From assembly GCA_022071955.1 (NCBI GenBank), contig JAJVIM010000025.1, positions 1-64,000 on the forward strand: a stretch of 64,000 nucleotides of DNA. The letters are read 5' to 3'. Position numbers and translations under genes: made by a program. Positions 1 through 7,357 of this stretch are shown here, piece by piece (positions within the stretch are counted from its first letter, which is position 1; every line of letters begins with the position of its first letter). A model generated the notes under the pieces. It ran no database searches and had not been told where the DNA came from. It saw only the letters and a program-made list of their open reading frames with translations. The DNA comes from Anaerolineae bacterium. Lineage in GTDB: Bacteria > Chloroflexota > Anaerolineae > 4572-78 > J111.

Positions 1-1080
1 CCTAAATTCAGTTGTTAATGACCCATTCAACGGTGTCGCTTCACTCACCCTCAAGCGTAACCTGGTTACGCTTAAACGTAACCCACTCGTAACCTTCCCG
101 TAACCAGCTTTTCCTGGTCCAACCCTCCTATTTTCGAGACCTAACCCGCTTAACAACTGATAAATGTATTCCAACGAATAGACTTTGCGTTTTGGAATAA
201 CAAAATATGTGGTATCAATCGGCCAGAAATTTTCTCTCGTCAAATAAAGACTTCCAATCGTTCCTTTTCGGCCAACAATGATTCCCGGCCCTTTAACAAA
301 GAATTCTTTGTGGTTATCTACTTGCCCGCTTGAACCAAAAACAGGATAAGGGCCAGGAATACGTGTCTTTTGCGGTAGCCCCTTCCCATAAGCAAGTTCA
401 ATAATATCTTCAACCGTTCCTACCGCCCACCCCTCCGGTATCGAACCCAACTCACTGTCGATGAACGGGCCGTCCTGGTAGGGGCCGAACTCGACGAAGT
501 GGTGGCGGTAGAGGGCCTGGGCCATCGCTTCGAGGGTGCGGTTGATGCGCCGGTTCAGCTCGATTTTGTCATCCAGCCGGCCCAGGATTTGGGCAATCCG
601 TCGCTGGGTGGGGAGGGGGGGGAGGGCAAGTGTTACTTTGCGGAGTTCACTCTGTTTTATCCCGATTACCGTTGTCCCGCTTCCTCTTGCGTGGATTTGG
701 TTTTGCACAAACGCAGACAGCATTAGGTATTTAAGAAAGTTGTTATCAAGTAAATCAGGTTTTCCCCGAAGCGTTATTAACCGTTGACCGAGCGCAACTT
801 TGCGAGCATCAAGCTGAGCGACTTCACCCAACGGGGCTTCCATCGTCATTACAACATCACCGGGTTCAGGTAACCCACGATTCATCCAAAAATCGTAAAT
901 TTCACAAGGAATAAACTCAAGCTTATCATCAAAATTTATCCGACCGTTCTTTACAATTTTTGCAGTAATAAGTGGAACACCGCTATCACTTTTTCCGGGG
1001 GTTTTACCTCGATAATCGATGATTGCTGCCATACTCTTTTCAAGTGACAACATTTTCCAATCGCTGGGAAATTCACTCAC
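1..1080 (-). CDS. hsdS: Type I restriction enzyme specificity subunit HsdS (3' end beyond window)
   Basis: Reading the minus strand from a GTG at 1080 gives an open frame to the window edge. It begins VSEFPSDWKMLSLEK and holds two target-recognition domains, each followed by a conserved helical spacer. The first spacer is clear: LPPLPTQRRIAQIL, then LDDKIELNRRINRTLE and the junction ELGSIPEGW that opens the second domain. HsdS directs HsdM/HsdR to a bipartite DNA target. The GTG overlaps the stop of a duplicated hsdM tail by four bases (GTGA), the usual translational coupling of hsdM and hsdS. The C-terminal part after IYQLLSGLGLEN turns into a low-complexity GTTACG-rich stretch (about 1-130) unlike an HsdS second repeat, so the gene may be damaged there. 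The family assignment is firm; the intactness of the end is not. Confidence 0.88.
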   Translation of the reverse strand, partial: MSEFPSDWKMLSLEKSMAAIIDYRGKTPGKSDSGVPLITAKIVKNGRINFDDKLEFIPCEIYDFWMNRGLPEPGDVVMTMEAPLGEVAQLDARKVALGQRLITLRGKPDLLDNNFLKYLMLSAFVQNQIHARGSGTTVIGIKQSELRKVTLALPPLPTQRRIAQILGRLDDKIELNRRINRTLEAMAQALYRHHFVEFGPYQDGPFIDSELGSIPEGWAVGTVEDIIELAYGKGLPQKTRIPGPYPVFGSSGQVDNHKEFFVKGPGIIVGRKGTIGSLYLTRENFWPIDTTYFVIPKRKVYSLEYIYQLLSGLGLENRRVGPGKAGYGKVTSGLRLSVTRLRLRVSEATPLNGSLTTEFR

Positions 1081-1107
1081 ACCAACCCCTCCAAATCAGC
1101 CAGCCGG

Positions 1108-1178
1108 GTAGGGGTGAGGCAGGTCGGCGCAATTGCTGTTTGCGACCGGATCAACCTTCCGACCCGCCTCACCCCTAC
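1108..1178. repeat. 71-nt palindromic (MITE/REP-like) element 1, GTAGGGG...CCCCTAC ends
   Basis: Two 20-base arms (1108-1127 and 1159-1178) are complementary with a single mismatch and enclose a 31-base loop. The outer sequence is GTAGGGGTGAGGC / GCCTCACCCCTAC. The element lies between two copies of the hsdM tail. It shares end sequence, arm length and loop length with the element at 1262-1333, so both belong to one family. It is too short to code for anything. Mobilisation in trans is an inference. Confidence 0.8.
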
Positions 1179-1261
1179 GCCACCATCAATATTCATTAGC
1201 GCCGTTTGTTTTTCATTTTGTCTCACCCCAACCCCTCCAAATCAGCCAGAATCCTGTTGCT

Positions 1262-1333
1262 GTAGGGGCGAGGCAATTCGGGGCGGTGATGGTATGGCAA
1301 ATGGGCGTGCAATCCGAATTGCCTCGCCCCAAC
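1262..1333. repeat. 72-nt palindromic element 2, same family as element 1
   Basis: The arms 1262-1281 (GTAGGGGCGAGGC...) and 1314-1333 (...GCCTCGCCCCAAC) are complementary over 20 bases with one mismatch and enclose a 32-base loop. Only the outer ~13 bases resemble element 1; the inner arm and loop differ. That is expected of a family defined by its ends rather than a recent tandem copy. The remaining spacer to the hsdM stop at 1384 has no gene. Confidence 0.8.
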
Positions 1334-1383
1334 GCCGACAACGGTTTGCGCCCCGATGAGGCCGTCAAATTCAAATGGTCGTA

Positions 1384-2937
1384 TCACACCAACCCCTCCA
1401 AATCAGCCAGAATGGCCGCCTGCAATTCATCGGATTGGGTGAACAGGTCGCGCAGTTCGTCGGTCAAGCGGGGCATCTTTTCCTCGTAGGGTTCGTCGTC
1501 CGCGTCATCGGCCTGGGTGCCCACGTAAATGCCGGGGGTCAGCTTATAATCGTGCTGGCGCACCTCGGCCAGCGGGGCTACCCGGCAAAAGCCGGCTTCA
1601 TCGGGCAGGGCTTCGCCGGGGCTGCGGTAGGCGTGGTAGGCGGCGGCAATGCGGCCAATCTCGGCGGCGGTCAATTGGCGCTGGCGGCGGTTGAGCATCT
1701 GCCCCAACTGGCGGGCGTCAATAAACAAAATTTCCTCGCGGCGGGCGCGGCGGCCGTGGGTGCCGCTGCGGTTTTTGCTGAGAAAAAAGAGGCAGCAGGG
1801 GATGCCGGTGCTGGGGAACAGCTTGTCGGGCAGTTGCACAATGCAATCAATGTAGCCCTCCTCAATCAGGGCGGTGCGGGTTTGCTTTTCGGCGGTTTGA
1901 TTGGTGGTCATCGCCCCGTTGGCCATCACCGTGCCGGCGGTGCCGCCATCGGCCAAATGGTACAGGTAGTGCATCAGCCACATATAATTGGCGTTGCCGG
2001 CGGTCACCTGCCCCTTTTGGTAGCCGATGTTCAGCCGGGCGTCCTTGTCGTCCAGCTTGTCGGCGTCCCAGCGCAGGTTAAAGGGGGGATTGGTGATGAT
2101 AGTGTCGGCGCGGAGGGCGGGGAACTGGTCGTTTAGCAGCGAATTACCCAACTTGATGTCGCCATCCAGCCCGTGCATCAGCAGGTTCATTTTGCCCAGG
2201 CGCAGCGTGGTTTCGATGCTTTCCTGACCGTAGAACGAGAGGCTGTGGCGGTTGTGGGTAAAAGCCTCGGCCTGGATAAACATTCCGCCGGAGCCGGCCG
2301 CCGGGTCAAACACCACCCCCTGGCGGGGAGCCAGCATCTCCACCAGCAGCCGGACAATGGACAGCGGGGTAAAAAACTCACCGCCCCGGTTGCCCTCGGT
2401 GCTGGCAAAATTGGCGATGAAGTACATATAGGCCCGCCCCAACAGGTCGGAACCGTCGGGCCGCTCGAATTTGTCTTTGGAAAAAAGATTAATCAGCCCG
2501 GCCACCTGGTCGACGGTGAGGTTGCTGCGGGCGTACAGCGGCGGCAGCAGGTTAGCCAGGCGGGGGTTATGCTCTTCCAGCGCGCGCAGGGCCGCATCAA
2601 GCTTGATTTTAATGTCATCGGCGTAAGCGTGCTGGCGCAAATATGACCAGCGGGCTTCCGCCGGAACCAGCAACACATTGTGTTTGGTGTACTCGCTGGG
2701 GTCGGTTAAAAAGAACTGGTCCATCTCCGGGTCGCCGGTGTAGTAAGGGCTGCGCGGCTCTTTCAACTCCATTTTTAGCTGGGTGTAGCGCTGCTCGTAG
2801 CGCAGGGAGAGGTAGCGCATAAAAACCAGCGGCAGGACGTAGCTTTTGTACTCGGCCGGGGCCACGGTGCCGCGCAGGTTAACGGCGGTCTGCCACAATT
2901 CAGTTTCAAAATCGAGGTTGTTGTTGGGGGTAGCCAT
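1384..2937 (-). CDS. hsdM: Type I restriction-modification DNA methyltransferase subunit HsdM
   Basis: This is the N6-adenine methyltransferase subunit of a type I system. It transfers a methyl group from S-adenosylmethionine and partners with HsdS and HsdR. The protein starts MATPNNNLDFETELWQ (HsdM_N domain), then shows VFDPAAGSGGMFIQA (the SAM-binding DPAxGSGG motif) and the catalytic ITNPPFN (NPPF) followed by WDADKLD. The length of about 517 residues is typical. I chose the ATG at 2937 because GGAG lies a few bases upstream; the longer frame to 3042 runs back through the terminator of the putative leader RNA. The methyltransferase is followed by duplicated tail sequence and hsdS. No hsdR is in the window; it may lie beyond the left edge. 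Transcription probably begins near 3080. Confidence 0.95.
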   Translation of the reverse strand: MATPNNNLDFETELWQTAVNLRGTVAPAEYKSYVLPLVFMRYLSLRYEQRYTQLKMELKEPRSPYYTGDPEMDQFFLTDPSEYTKHNVLLVPAEARWSYLRQHAYADDIKIKLDAALRALEEHNPRLANLLPPLYARSNLTVDQVAGLINLFSKDKFERPDGSDLLGRAYMYFIANFASTEGNRGGEFFTPLSIVRLLVEMLAPRQGVVFDPAAGSGGMFIQAEAFTHNRHSLSFYGQESIETTLRLGKMNLLMHGLDGDIKLGNSLLNDQFPALRADTIITNPPFNLRWDADKLDDKDARLNIGYQKGQVTAGNANYMWLMHYLYHLADGGTAGTVMANGAMTTNQTAEKQTRTALIEEGYIDCIVQLPDKLFPSTGIPCCLFFLSKNRSGTHGRRARREEILFIDARQLGQMLNRRQRQLTAAEIGRIAAAYHAYRSPGEALPDEAGFCRVAPLAEVRQHDYKLTPGIYVGTQADDADDEPYEEKMPRLTDELRDLFTQSDELQAAILADLEGLV

Positions 2938-2951
2938 CAAGTTCTCCAAAA

Positions 2952-3080
2952 TAAAAAAACGCGCGCCGGGATTGACCGGGCCGCGCGTTGAACGTACAAT
3001 AGCAGCACTGTTCCGATTGGGCGCGCGCTGCCTGGTCGGCAAACTTAAGCCCCGACGTGAGCGGGGCTTTTTTATTTTGG
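2952..3080 (-). ncRNA. Candidate structured RNA / leader, copy A (upstream of hsdM)
   Basis: Read leftward, a TATACT -10 box (3091-3086) is followed by TGAAACC. Next come a perfect GCCCCG/CGGGGC hairpin, a TTTGCC-GACCA-GGCAG hairpin, the core GCCCAATCGGAACAGT, and a strong intrinsic terminator (CGCGCGG...CCGGCGCGCG followed by seven T) ending near 2952. The terminator sits just before the hsdM ribosome binding site. The unit could therefore be an attenuator leader or a stand-alone small RNA. It aligns end to end with the unit at 51406-51534 and in part with 38347-38472. No known family was recognised. Confidence 0.6.
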
Positions 3081-3085
3081 TTTCA

Positions 3086-3114
3086 AGTATATCACATATT
3101 GAGTATTATTGACC
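3086..3114 (-). promoter_or_regulatory. Putative promoter for RNA copy A and hsdM
   Basis: On the minus strand a TATACT -10 element lies at 3091-3086, preceded by TGTGA. The best -35 at 17-base spacing is GGTCAA, which is weak. The sequence just downstream (TTGAAAC) matches that downstream of the -10 of copy D, which supports the position. Confidence 0.45.
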
Positions 3115-3284
3115 AGCGTTAATTGTCATTACTTTCGGGTGATATTTGTCATTTGGTTCTTGCAAGAATCGTTTTGCCATCGAATAGTTATCCACTCAGA
3201 GGGAAATCAGCAAATTGCCATTTTGTTTGCGTAACATCTGCCATCATGCGCTACGTTGGTCACGGAAAAAGCTCACGCAAAAGT

Positions 3285-3314
3285 AAACAAGGATTCCGAG
3301 AGGAATCCTTGTTT
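3285..3314. terminator. Perfect 13-bp hairpin terminator after the small gene pair
   Basis: AAACAAGGATTCC (3285-3297) pairs perfectly with GGAATCCTTGTTT (3302-3314) around a GAGA tetraloop. It lies 38 bases past the stop of the leftward gene ending at 3353 and about 170 bases upstream of the putative leftward hsdM promoter, so it probably closes the small two-gene transcript. Confidence 0.75.
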
Positions 3315-3352
3315 GTTAAGCGGTGCAGGGTAGAAGTAGCGTTGATTTAAAA

Positions 3353-3589
3353 CTAACCGCTTTCAGCCGCCGAGTGTTCTTGGGTGTCTCCGTTTTCTTT
3401 ATCCACGGACACCGTCTGAATTTCATTGTTACCAGCTACGGTAGTAGTGGCATCTCGCCCTGCCGGCAGGTCATTCGCCAAACTGCCCGCAGCAGCAGCC
3501 TTTTGTGCTTCTAAAAAGGCGGCGCGTTTAAAAACCCAGTCGTAAAAATCTCCTAACTCCCGCTGTCGAGCTGTGATGTTAGCAGCCAT
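3353..3589 (-). CDS. Small hypothetical protein, downstream partner of 3579-3893
   Basis: The ATG at 3589 opens a frame of 78 residues beginning MAANITARQRELGDFYDW. An amphipathic, alanine-rich middle (AFLEAQKAAAAGS) leads to an acidic, polar, probably disordered tail (VDKENGDTQEHSAAESG). The start lies inside the end of the upstream gene, an 11-base overlap that implies translational coupling. A clean terminator follows at 3285-3314. I do not recognise a family. Genuine status rests on the coupled layout plus the flanking promoter and terminator. Confidence 0.5.
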   Translation of the reverse strand: MAANITARQRELGDFYDWVFKRAAFLEAQKAAAAGSLANDLPAGRDATTTVAGNNEIQTVSVDKENGDTQEHSAAESG

Positions 3590-3893
3590 CGCTCGCCCCC
3601 GTATCATCAGGTGTCTCATTGTAGACAATATAATCGTCGATGGGTGCAGTAAACAAATGCGGGCGATTTTCCCGTAACAGCGCTGGAGCAACCGTGTACG
3701 GAAAATCAAGCACTGAATCACGCTGCACAAAAACCTCCGTTGGTGCCAAAAAATTTAAACAAAAAAAGGGCTCAAAACGCAAAGATGATATAACACCATC
3801 GCGCTTTTTTGCCCTGTCCTTACAAAACAAAAGACTTTCTGTTAAATTAAAAAATTCAGCTTTTTTTCTGTCTTTCATAATAGGCTGCGGCAA
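3579..3893 (-). CDS. Small hypothetical protein, upstream partner of 3353-3589
   Basis: This leftward frame of about 100 residues has candidate starts TTG at 3893 and ATG at 3878, neither with a strong ribosome binding site. The sequence has a basic N-terminus (MKDRKKAEFFNLTESLLF), a hydrophobic, aromatic middle (FEPFFCLNFLAPTEVFVQ) and a polar end. A good promoter lies about 100 bases upstream (3988-4015), and the gene overlaps the next by 11 bases. The pair resembles coupled accessory genes beside a restriction system, but no toxin, antitoxin or anti-restriction family could be recognised. Function unknown. Confidence 0.5.
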   Translation of the reverse strand: MPQPIMKDRKKAEFFNLTESLLFCKDRAKKRDGVISSLRFEPFFCLNFLAPTEVFVQRDSVLDFPYTVAPALLRENRPHLFTAPIDDYIVYNETPDDTGASDGC

Positions 3894-3987
3894 AGAAAAC
3901 TAAACTCTCAGAGTCTGGTTTACTTTCAGCGCAGAATACTGCTCGACAGGTTTTTGGGGGCTGAATTTTGCACCTAATGCATTTGTT

Positions 3988-4015
3988 ATTTTAGCACAGC
4001 CGCAATGAATGACAA
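3988..4015 (-). promoter_or_regulatory. Promoter for the small gene pair
   Basis: On the minus strand -35 TTGTCA (4015-4010) and -10 TAAAAT (3993-3988) are spaced by 16 bases, with GC immediately before the -10. The start of transcription would lie near 3980, giving an ~85-base leader before 3893. Confidence 0.65.
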
Positions 4016-4315
4016 GAGGTTTTCGGGGAATAAACCTTAAAAAAGCAAATTTGTTCTATGATATATTGTGTTTCAATCTATTTGTCCACTAGATATAGGG
4101 TAGATCGAAGCAATTTCTAGGATTTGATAACAGTAAACACTCCGAAGCGCGTTCTTTTGGCTCATAAAAGATGGCTGTGGTATTATCAGTCGACGCTTAT
4201 CACCGCAAAAAGTTTATATAATTTTTGTTGGTGAAAAAAGGTACTTAAAGTAGTACCATAGGCGGCGATATTTTGCTTTCTCATCTCCCTAATAATAAAG
4301 AAGGACTGGTCAAAT

Positions 4316-5836
4316 ATGAGCACACCATTGGAATCGAAATCAGCGTCCCAACGACGGGGAACGCCGCAGTTTGTCGATGTGACCCTGCGCGACGGACACC
4401 AGAGTTTGGCTGCCACCCGGATGACCACCCCGCAGGCGATGCGGGTTTTGCCTATGATCAACGATGCCGGCTTTGCCGCGCTGGAGTTGTGGGGCGGAGC
4501 TACGCTGGATAGTTGTATCCGCTTTTTAAATGAAGACCCCTGGGAGCGACTGGACACGTTCAAAAAAGCGCTCGGTGGCGGCGAAAAAATCCGGGCGCTG
4601 CTGCGCGGCCAGAATTTATTTGGTTACCAGCCCGGCGCGGATGATCTGGTTATCTCGTTTGTGCGCGAAGCCGTTGAATCCGGCGTGGGCATTATGCGCA
4701 TTTTTGATGCGCTCAACGACGAACGCAACCTGCAAATCTCAATTCTGGCTACCAAAGCCTACGGTGGCAAGGTTGAAGGGGCGCTCTCTTACACTACCAG
4801 CCCGGTGCACACCACCGAATATTTTGTGGATTTTGCCAAAAAGCTGGAAGCGATGGGCGCCGATCAACTGGCTGTCAAAGATATGGCCGGGCTGCTCTAT
4901 CCCACCGACGCTTTTGACCTGTTCAAGGCGCTCAAAGCCACAACCTCGCTGCCAATTGCCATGCACAGCCACAGCACCACCGGCGTGGCCGAACTGAACG
5001 CGGTTATCGCCTTGCAGCAGGGGATTGATTACATCGACACCGCCGTTACCCCGTTTGCCGGCGGTACATCGCACCCGCCCATTGAGGTGATGATTGTCTT
5101 TGCCGAAGAAATGGGCATTGACCCCGGCCTTGACAAAGGGTTAATCCTCAAAGCTCAGGCCGAATTGTTCAAAATTTTTGAGGAACTGAAGGCCGTTATT
5201 CCCCAATACGGCAAATTCTATCGCCCCGTCCGCTACGAGGATGTGGATCGCAAACAGGTCAACCAGATCATTGAACTGGTGGCCAAACAAGACAAAGCCG
5301 CCATTGAACAGGCCATCCCGCTGATGCGCAACCTGTTGCTGGGGCTGGGTTATCCCAAATTTGATGACAAAATCTTTGAGGCGCAGGTGCCGGGCGGGAT
5401 GCTCTCTAACCTGCACAACCAGCTCAAAGAAATGGGCCAGCTTGAGGCCATGGACAGAGTGCTGGCCGAAATCCCATCGGTGCGCGCCGATGCCGGTTAC
5501 GTGCCGCTGGTCACCCCCACCAGCCAGATTATCGGCTCGCAGGCCGCGTTTAACGTGATTATGGGCGGCCGCTACAAACTGGTGTCCGATCCCTTCCGCA
5601 TGATTCTCAAGGGTGAATTTGGCCGCACGCCTGCCCCCTGCAATCCAGAGGTGGTGAAACTGGTGCTCGGCGGTAACGAACAGCCGCTCAAGTACCGGGC
5701 GGCCTCGTACCTGACGCCGGTAATGGAAGACGAGTACGATCTGCCCTTTGCCAAAACCCACAAAGATTTGCTGTTGTACCTGCTGTTCAAGCAATCGGCC
5801 GAAACCTTTTTGCGCAAAAAATACGGGCTGAGCTAA
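4316..5836 (+). CDS. Biotin-dependent carboxyltransferase subunit (pyruvate / oxaloacetate carboxylase type)
   Basis: The product belongs to the family of pyruvate carboxylase subunit B, oxaloacetate decarboxylase alpha and transcarboxylase 5S, which moves CO2 between carboxybiotin and an oxo- or acyl-CoA substrate. The N-terminal HMGL-like TIM barrel shows DVTLRDGHQS, the KDMAG segment with the lysine that is carbamylated in the family, and the metal-binding MHSHSTTG. The C-terminal PYC_OADA region has VPGGMLSNL. At 506 residues it has no biotinyl domain (no MKM motif), so biotin must be on another protein, not encoded nearby. ATG at 4316 follows GAAGGA. The gene stands alone; pathway direction (anaplerosis, or propionate/methylmalonyl-CoA) cannot be told from context. 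Confidence 0.9.
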   Translation: MSTPLESKSASQRRGTPQFVDVTLRDGHQSLAATRMTTPQAMRVLPMINDAGFAALELWGGATLDSCIRFLNEDPWERLDTFKKALGGGEKIRALLRGQNLFGYQPGADDLVISFVREAVESGVGIMRIFDALNDERNLQISILATKAYGGKVEGALSYTTSPVHTTEYFVDFAKKLEAMGADQLAVKDMAGLLYPTDAFDLFKALKATTSLPIAMHSHSTTGVAELNAVIALQQGIDYIDTAVTPFAGGTSHPPIEVMIVFAEEMGIDPGLDKGLILKAQAELFKIFEELKAVIPQYGKFYRPVRYEDVDRKQVNQIIELVAKQDKAAIEQAIPLMRNLLLGLGYPKFDDKIFEAQVPGGMLSNLHNQLKEMGQLEAMDRVLAEIPSVRADAGYVPLVTPTSQIIGSQAAFNVIMGGRYKLVSDPFRMILKGEFGRTPAPCNPEVVKLVLGGNEQPLKYRAASYLTPVMEDEYDLPFAKTHKDLLLYLLFKQSAETFLRKKYGLS

Positions 5837-5898
5837 TCTGCCGGCAATTGAGGGCAGTCGCAGCCGGGGCCGTAATCAAACTGTAATTTTAAAAAGGG

Positions 5899-5927
5899 TT
5901 GACTCGGCCCCCTGCTTGTGATACTAT
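5899..5927 (+). promoter_or_regulatory. Promoter of the small membrane protein gene
   Basis: -35 TTGACT (5899-5904) and -10 TACTAT (5922-5927) are separated by exactly 17 bases. Transcription would start about 25 bases before the ATG at 5957. Confidence 0.75.
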
Positions 5928-5956
5928 GTCTGAAATTAGCGGAAAGGAAACTGTAA

Positions 5957-6145
5957 ATGTCTAAACGATACGCACGTTTGCTCAAAAATCAGGACAAAGT
6001 CAAAGTGATGGCCCAATCTTACAACCATCAAAAAGATAATCTGATCTGGCTGCTCACGCTTGGAGCCGCCGCAGCCGCCAGCGTTGCGTATTTGTTTAGC
6101 TTTTTCTTTAGCTTTACCGGAGGTCGCGCACCTGCCGGTGATTGA
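5957..6145 (+). CDS. Small single-pass membrane protein, unknown function
   Basis: This is a 62-residue protein with a short basic N-terminus (MSKRYARLLKNQDKVKVM), one hydrophobic segment of about 20 residues (LIWLLTLGAAAAASVAYLF, then FSFFFSF) and a short glycine-rich tail. It has its own promoter at 5899-5927, a GGAAAGGAA ribosome binding site and an intrinsic terminator at 6170-6200. It is therefore a monocistronic expressed gene despite its size. The positive N-terminus suggests that end stays in the cytoplasm. No family is recognised. Confidence 0.75.
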   Translation: MSKRYARLLKNQDKVKVMAQSYNHQKDNLIWLLTLGAAAAASVAYLFSFFFSFTGGRAPAGD

Positions 6146-6169
6146 CGTTTAATCCCAATCGGTCACACA

Positions 6170-6200
6170 GGGCGCGACTCCACCAGGTCGCGCCCTTTTT
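6170..6200 (+). terminator. Intrinsic terminator of the small membrane protein gene
   Basis: GGGCGCGAC (6170-6178) pairs with GTCGCGCCC (6187-6195), followed by five T. Confidence 0.85.
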
Positions 6201-6227
6201 GTTTTGTGAGATAGTTCAAGCTGTACT

Positions 6228-6312
6228 AATATACCAGGAATCAGGAGCCGGGAATATTGTTATTTTGAAAAGAATTCTGCCTAATCCCTAACTCCTAATT
6301 CCCAACCCCCTG
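6228..6312. repeat. Heptamer-period inverted tract upstream of pheS
   Basis: The left arm reads AGGAATC AGGAGCC GGGAATA and the right arm TAATCCC TAACTCC TAATTCC CAACCCC, i.e. successive variants of one 7-mer. The two arms are imperfectly complementary across an AT-rich centre. The tract occupies the spacer before the pheS ribosome binding site. Other tracts of the same 7-base period but different sequence occur through the window. Confidence 0.65.
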
Positions 6313-6331
6313 CTTTTAAGGAGAGAAGCGT

Positions 6332-7357
6332 ATGCTTGACCAACTAGAACAACTTGCCACCGCCGCCCGCACCGAACTTGACCGGCTGGCCAGCGGCGAT
6401 GCGCTCGATGACTGGCAGCGGCGTACCATTGGTCGCAACGGCCAAATTACCGGCATGCTGCGCCGGGTGGGCGAGCTGCCCAAAGAAGAACGCCCGCAGT
6501 TTGGCCAGCGGGCCAACCAGTTAAAAAAAGAGCTGGAAGCCGCGTTTGAGGCTAAAGCCGAGGCTATCAAAGCCGCCGAGCTGGAACAAAATATGGCCGC
6601 CGGCGCGCTCGATGTGACCCTGCCCGGCCGGCCGGTCAACCGCGGCCGGCTGCACCCCAGCACCCAAACCCTGCGCCGCATTTACCAGATTTGGGCCGAT
6701 ATGGGCTTTCAGGTGTACCGCAGCCGCGATGTTGAAACCGACGAAATGAACTTTCAACTGCTTAACTTCCCGCCGCACCACCCCGCCCGGGAAATGCAGG
6801 ATACCTTTTACACCACCAACCCGGATGTGCTACTGCGCACACACACCTCGCCGGGGCAGGTGCGGGTGATGCGCGAATACTTCCCGGAACCTATCCGCGT
6901 GATTTTGCCGGGTATGTGCTATCGCCACGAGCAGATTACCGCCCGCAGCGAAATCCAGTTCCACCAGGTTGAAGGGCTGGCCGTGGGCAAAGGCATCCGT
7001 TTTAGCGATTTGAAAGGCACGCTCATTAACTTTGCCCATCGCCTGTACGGAGCCGGCCGGCCAACACGCTTCCGCGCCAGCCATTTCCCCTTCACCGAGC
7101 CTTCGGCGGAGATGGACGTGCAGTGCTTTTTGTGCGATGGCAAAGGCTGCCGCATGTGCAAATACGCCGGCTGGCTTGAAATTTTGGGCTGCGGGATGGT
7201 TCATCCTACCGTGCTGCGCAACGGCGGCTACGACCCCGAAATTTACAGTGGCTTTGCTTTTGGCATGGGGCCGGAGCGCATAACCATCCTCCGCCACGGT
7301 ATCGAAGACATCCGCTATTTCTGGGGCAACGATCTGCGCTTTTTGGAGCAGTTTTAA
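6332..7357 (+). CDS. pheS: Phenylalanine--tRNA ligase alpha subunit
   Basis: The alpha subunit of the cytoplasmic alpha2-beta2 PheRS charges tRNA-Phe with phenylalanine using ATP. The coiled N-terminal arm (residues 1-90) has RNGQITGML. The class II core follows: motif 2-like RVILPGMCYRHEQITARSEI, FHQVEGLAVG, and motif 3-like GFAFGMGPERITIL. An insert CFLCDGKGCRMC supplies four cysteines in a C-x2-C-x4-C-x2-C spacing, a zinc-ribbon seen in many non-proteobacterial PheS. Length of 341 residues is normal. ATG at 6332 follows AAGGAGAG. pheT lies 86 bases downstream, separated by a heptamer tract. No T-box leader is visible. Confidence 0.97.
   Translation: MLDQLEQLATAARTELDRLASGDALDDWQRRTIGRNGQITGMLRRVGELPKEERPQFGQRANQLKKELEAAFEAKAEAIKAAELEQNMAAGALDVTLPGRPVNRGRLHPSTQTLRRIYQIWADMGFQVYRSRDVETDEMNFQLLNFPPHHPAREMQDTFYTTNPDVLLRTHTSPGQVRVMREYFPEPIRVILPGMCYRHEQITARSEIQFHQVEGLAVGKGIRFSDLKGTLINFAHRLYGAGRPTRFRASHFPFTEPSAEMDVQCFLCDGKGCRMCKYAGWLEILGCGMVHPTVLRNGGYDPEIYSGFAFGMGPERITILRHGIEDIRYFWGNDLRFLEQF

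Larger units (their letters stand above)
1078..1413. repeat. Three direct copies of the hsdM tail / hsdS start region flanking two inserted elements
   Basis: The 24-base core CCAACCCCTCCAAATCAGCCAG (plus strand, slightly variable) occurs at about 1080-1103, 1228-1250 and 1389-1410. It encodes the last codons of hsdM (LADLEGLV) and the GGAGGGG ribosome binding site of hsdS. The copy at 1384-1413 is the present end of hsdM; the copy at 1078-1103 abuts hsdS. The spacers between copies each hold one palindromic element. The arrangement looks like two insertions that each duplicated roughly 25-30 bases of target, leaving hsdM with its stop codon and hsdS with its own ribosome binding site. Confidence 0.85.

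Noticed and set aside
2938..3042. Extended N-terminus of hsdM (about 35 residues starting MPTRQRAPN)
   Set aside because: It runs through the conserved hairpin and terminator of RNA copy A and has no ribosome binding site; the ATG at 2937 has a good one. Its similarity to the frame at 51427-51666 reflects the repeated RNA, not a protein.
6201..6331. T-box leader upstream of pheS
   Set aside because: The spacer holds only a heptamer repeat tract; no specifier loop or T-box sequence is seen.
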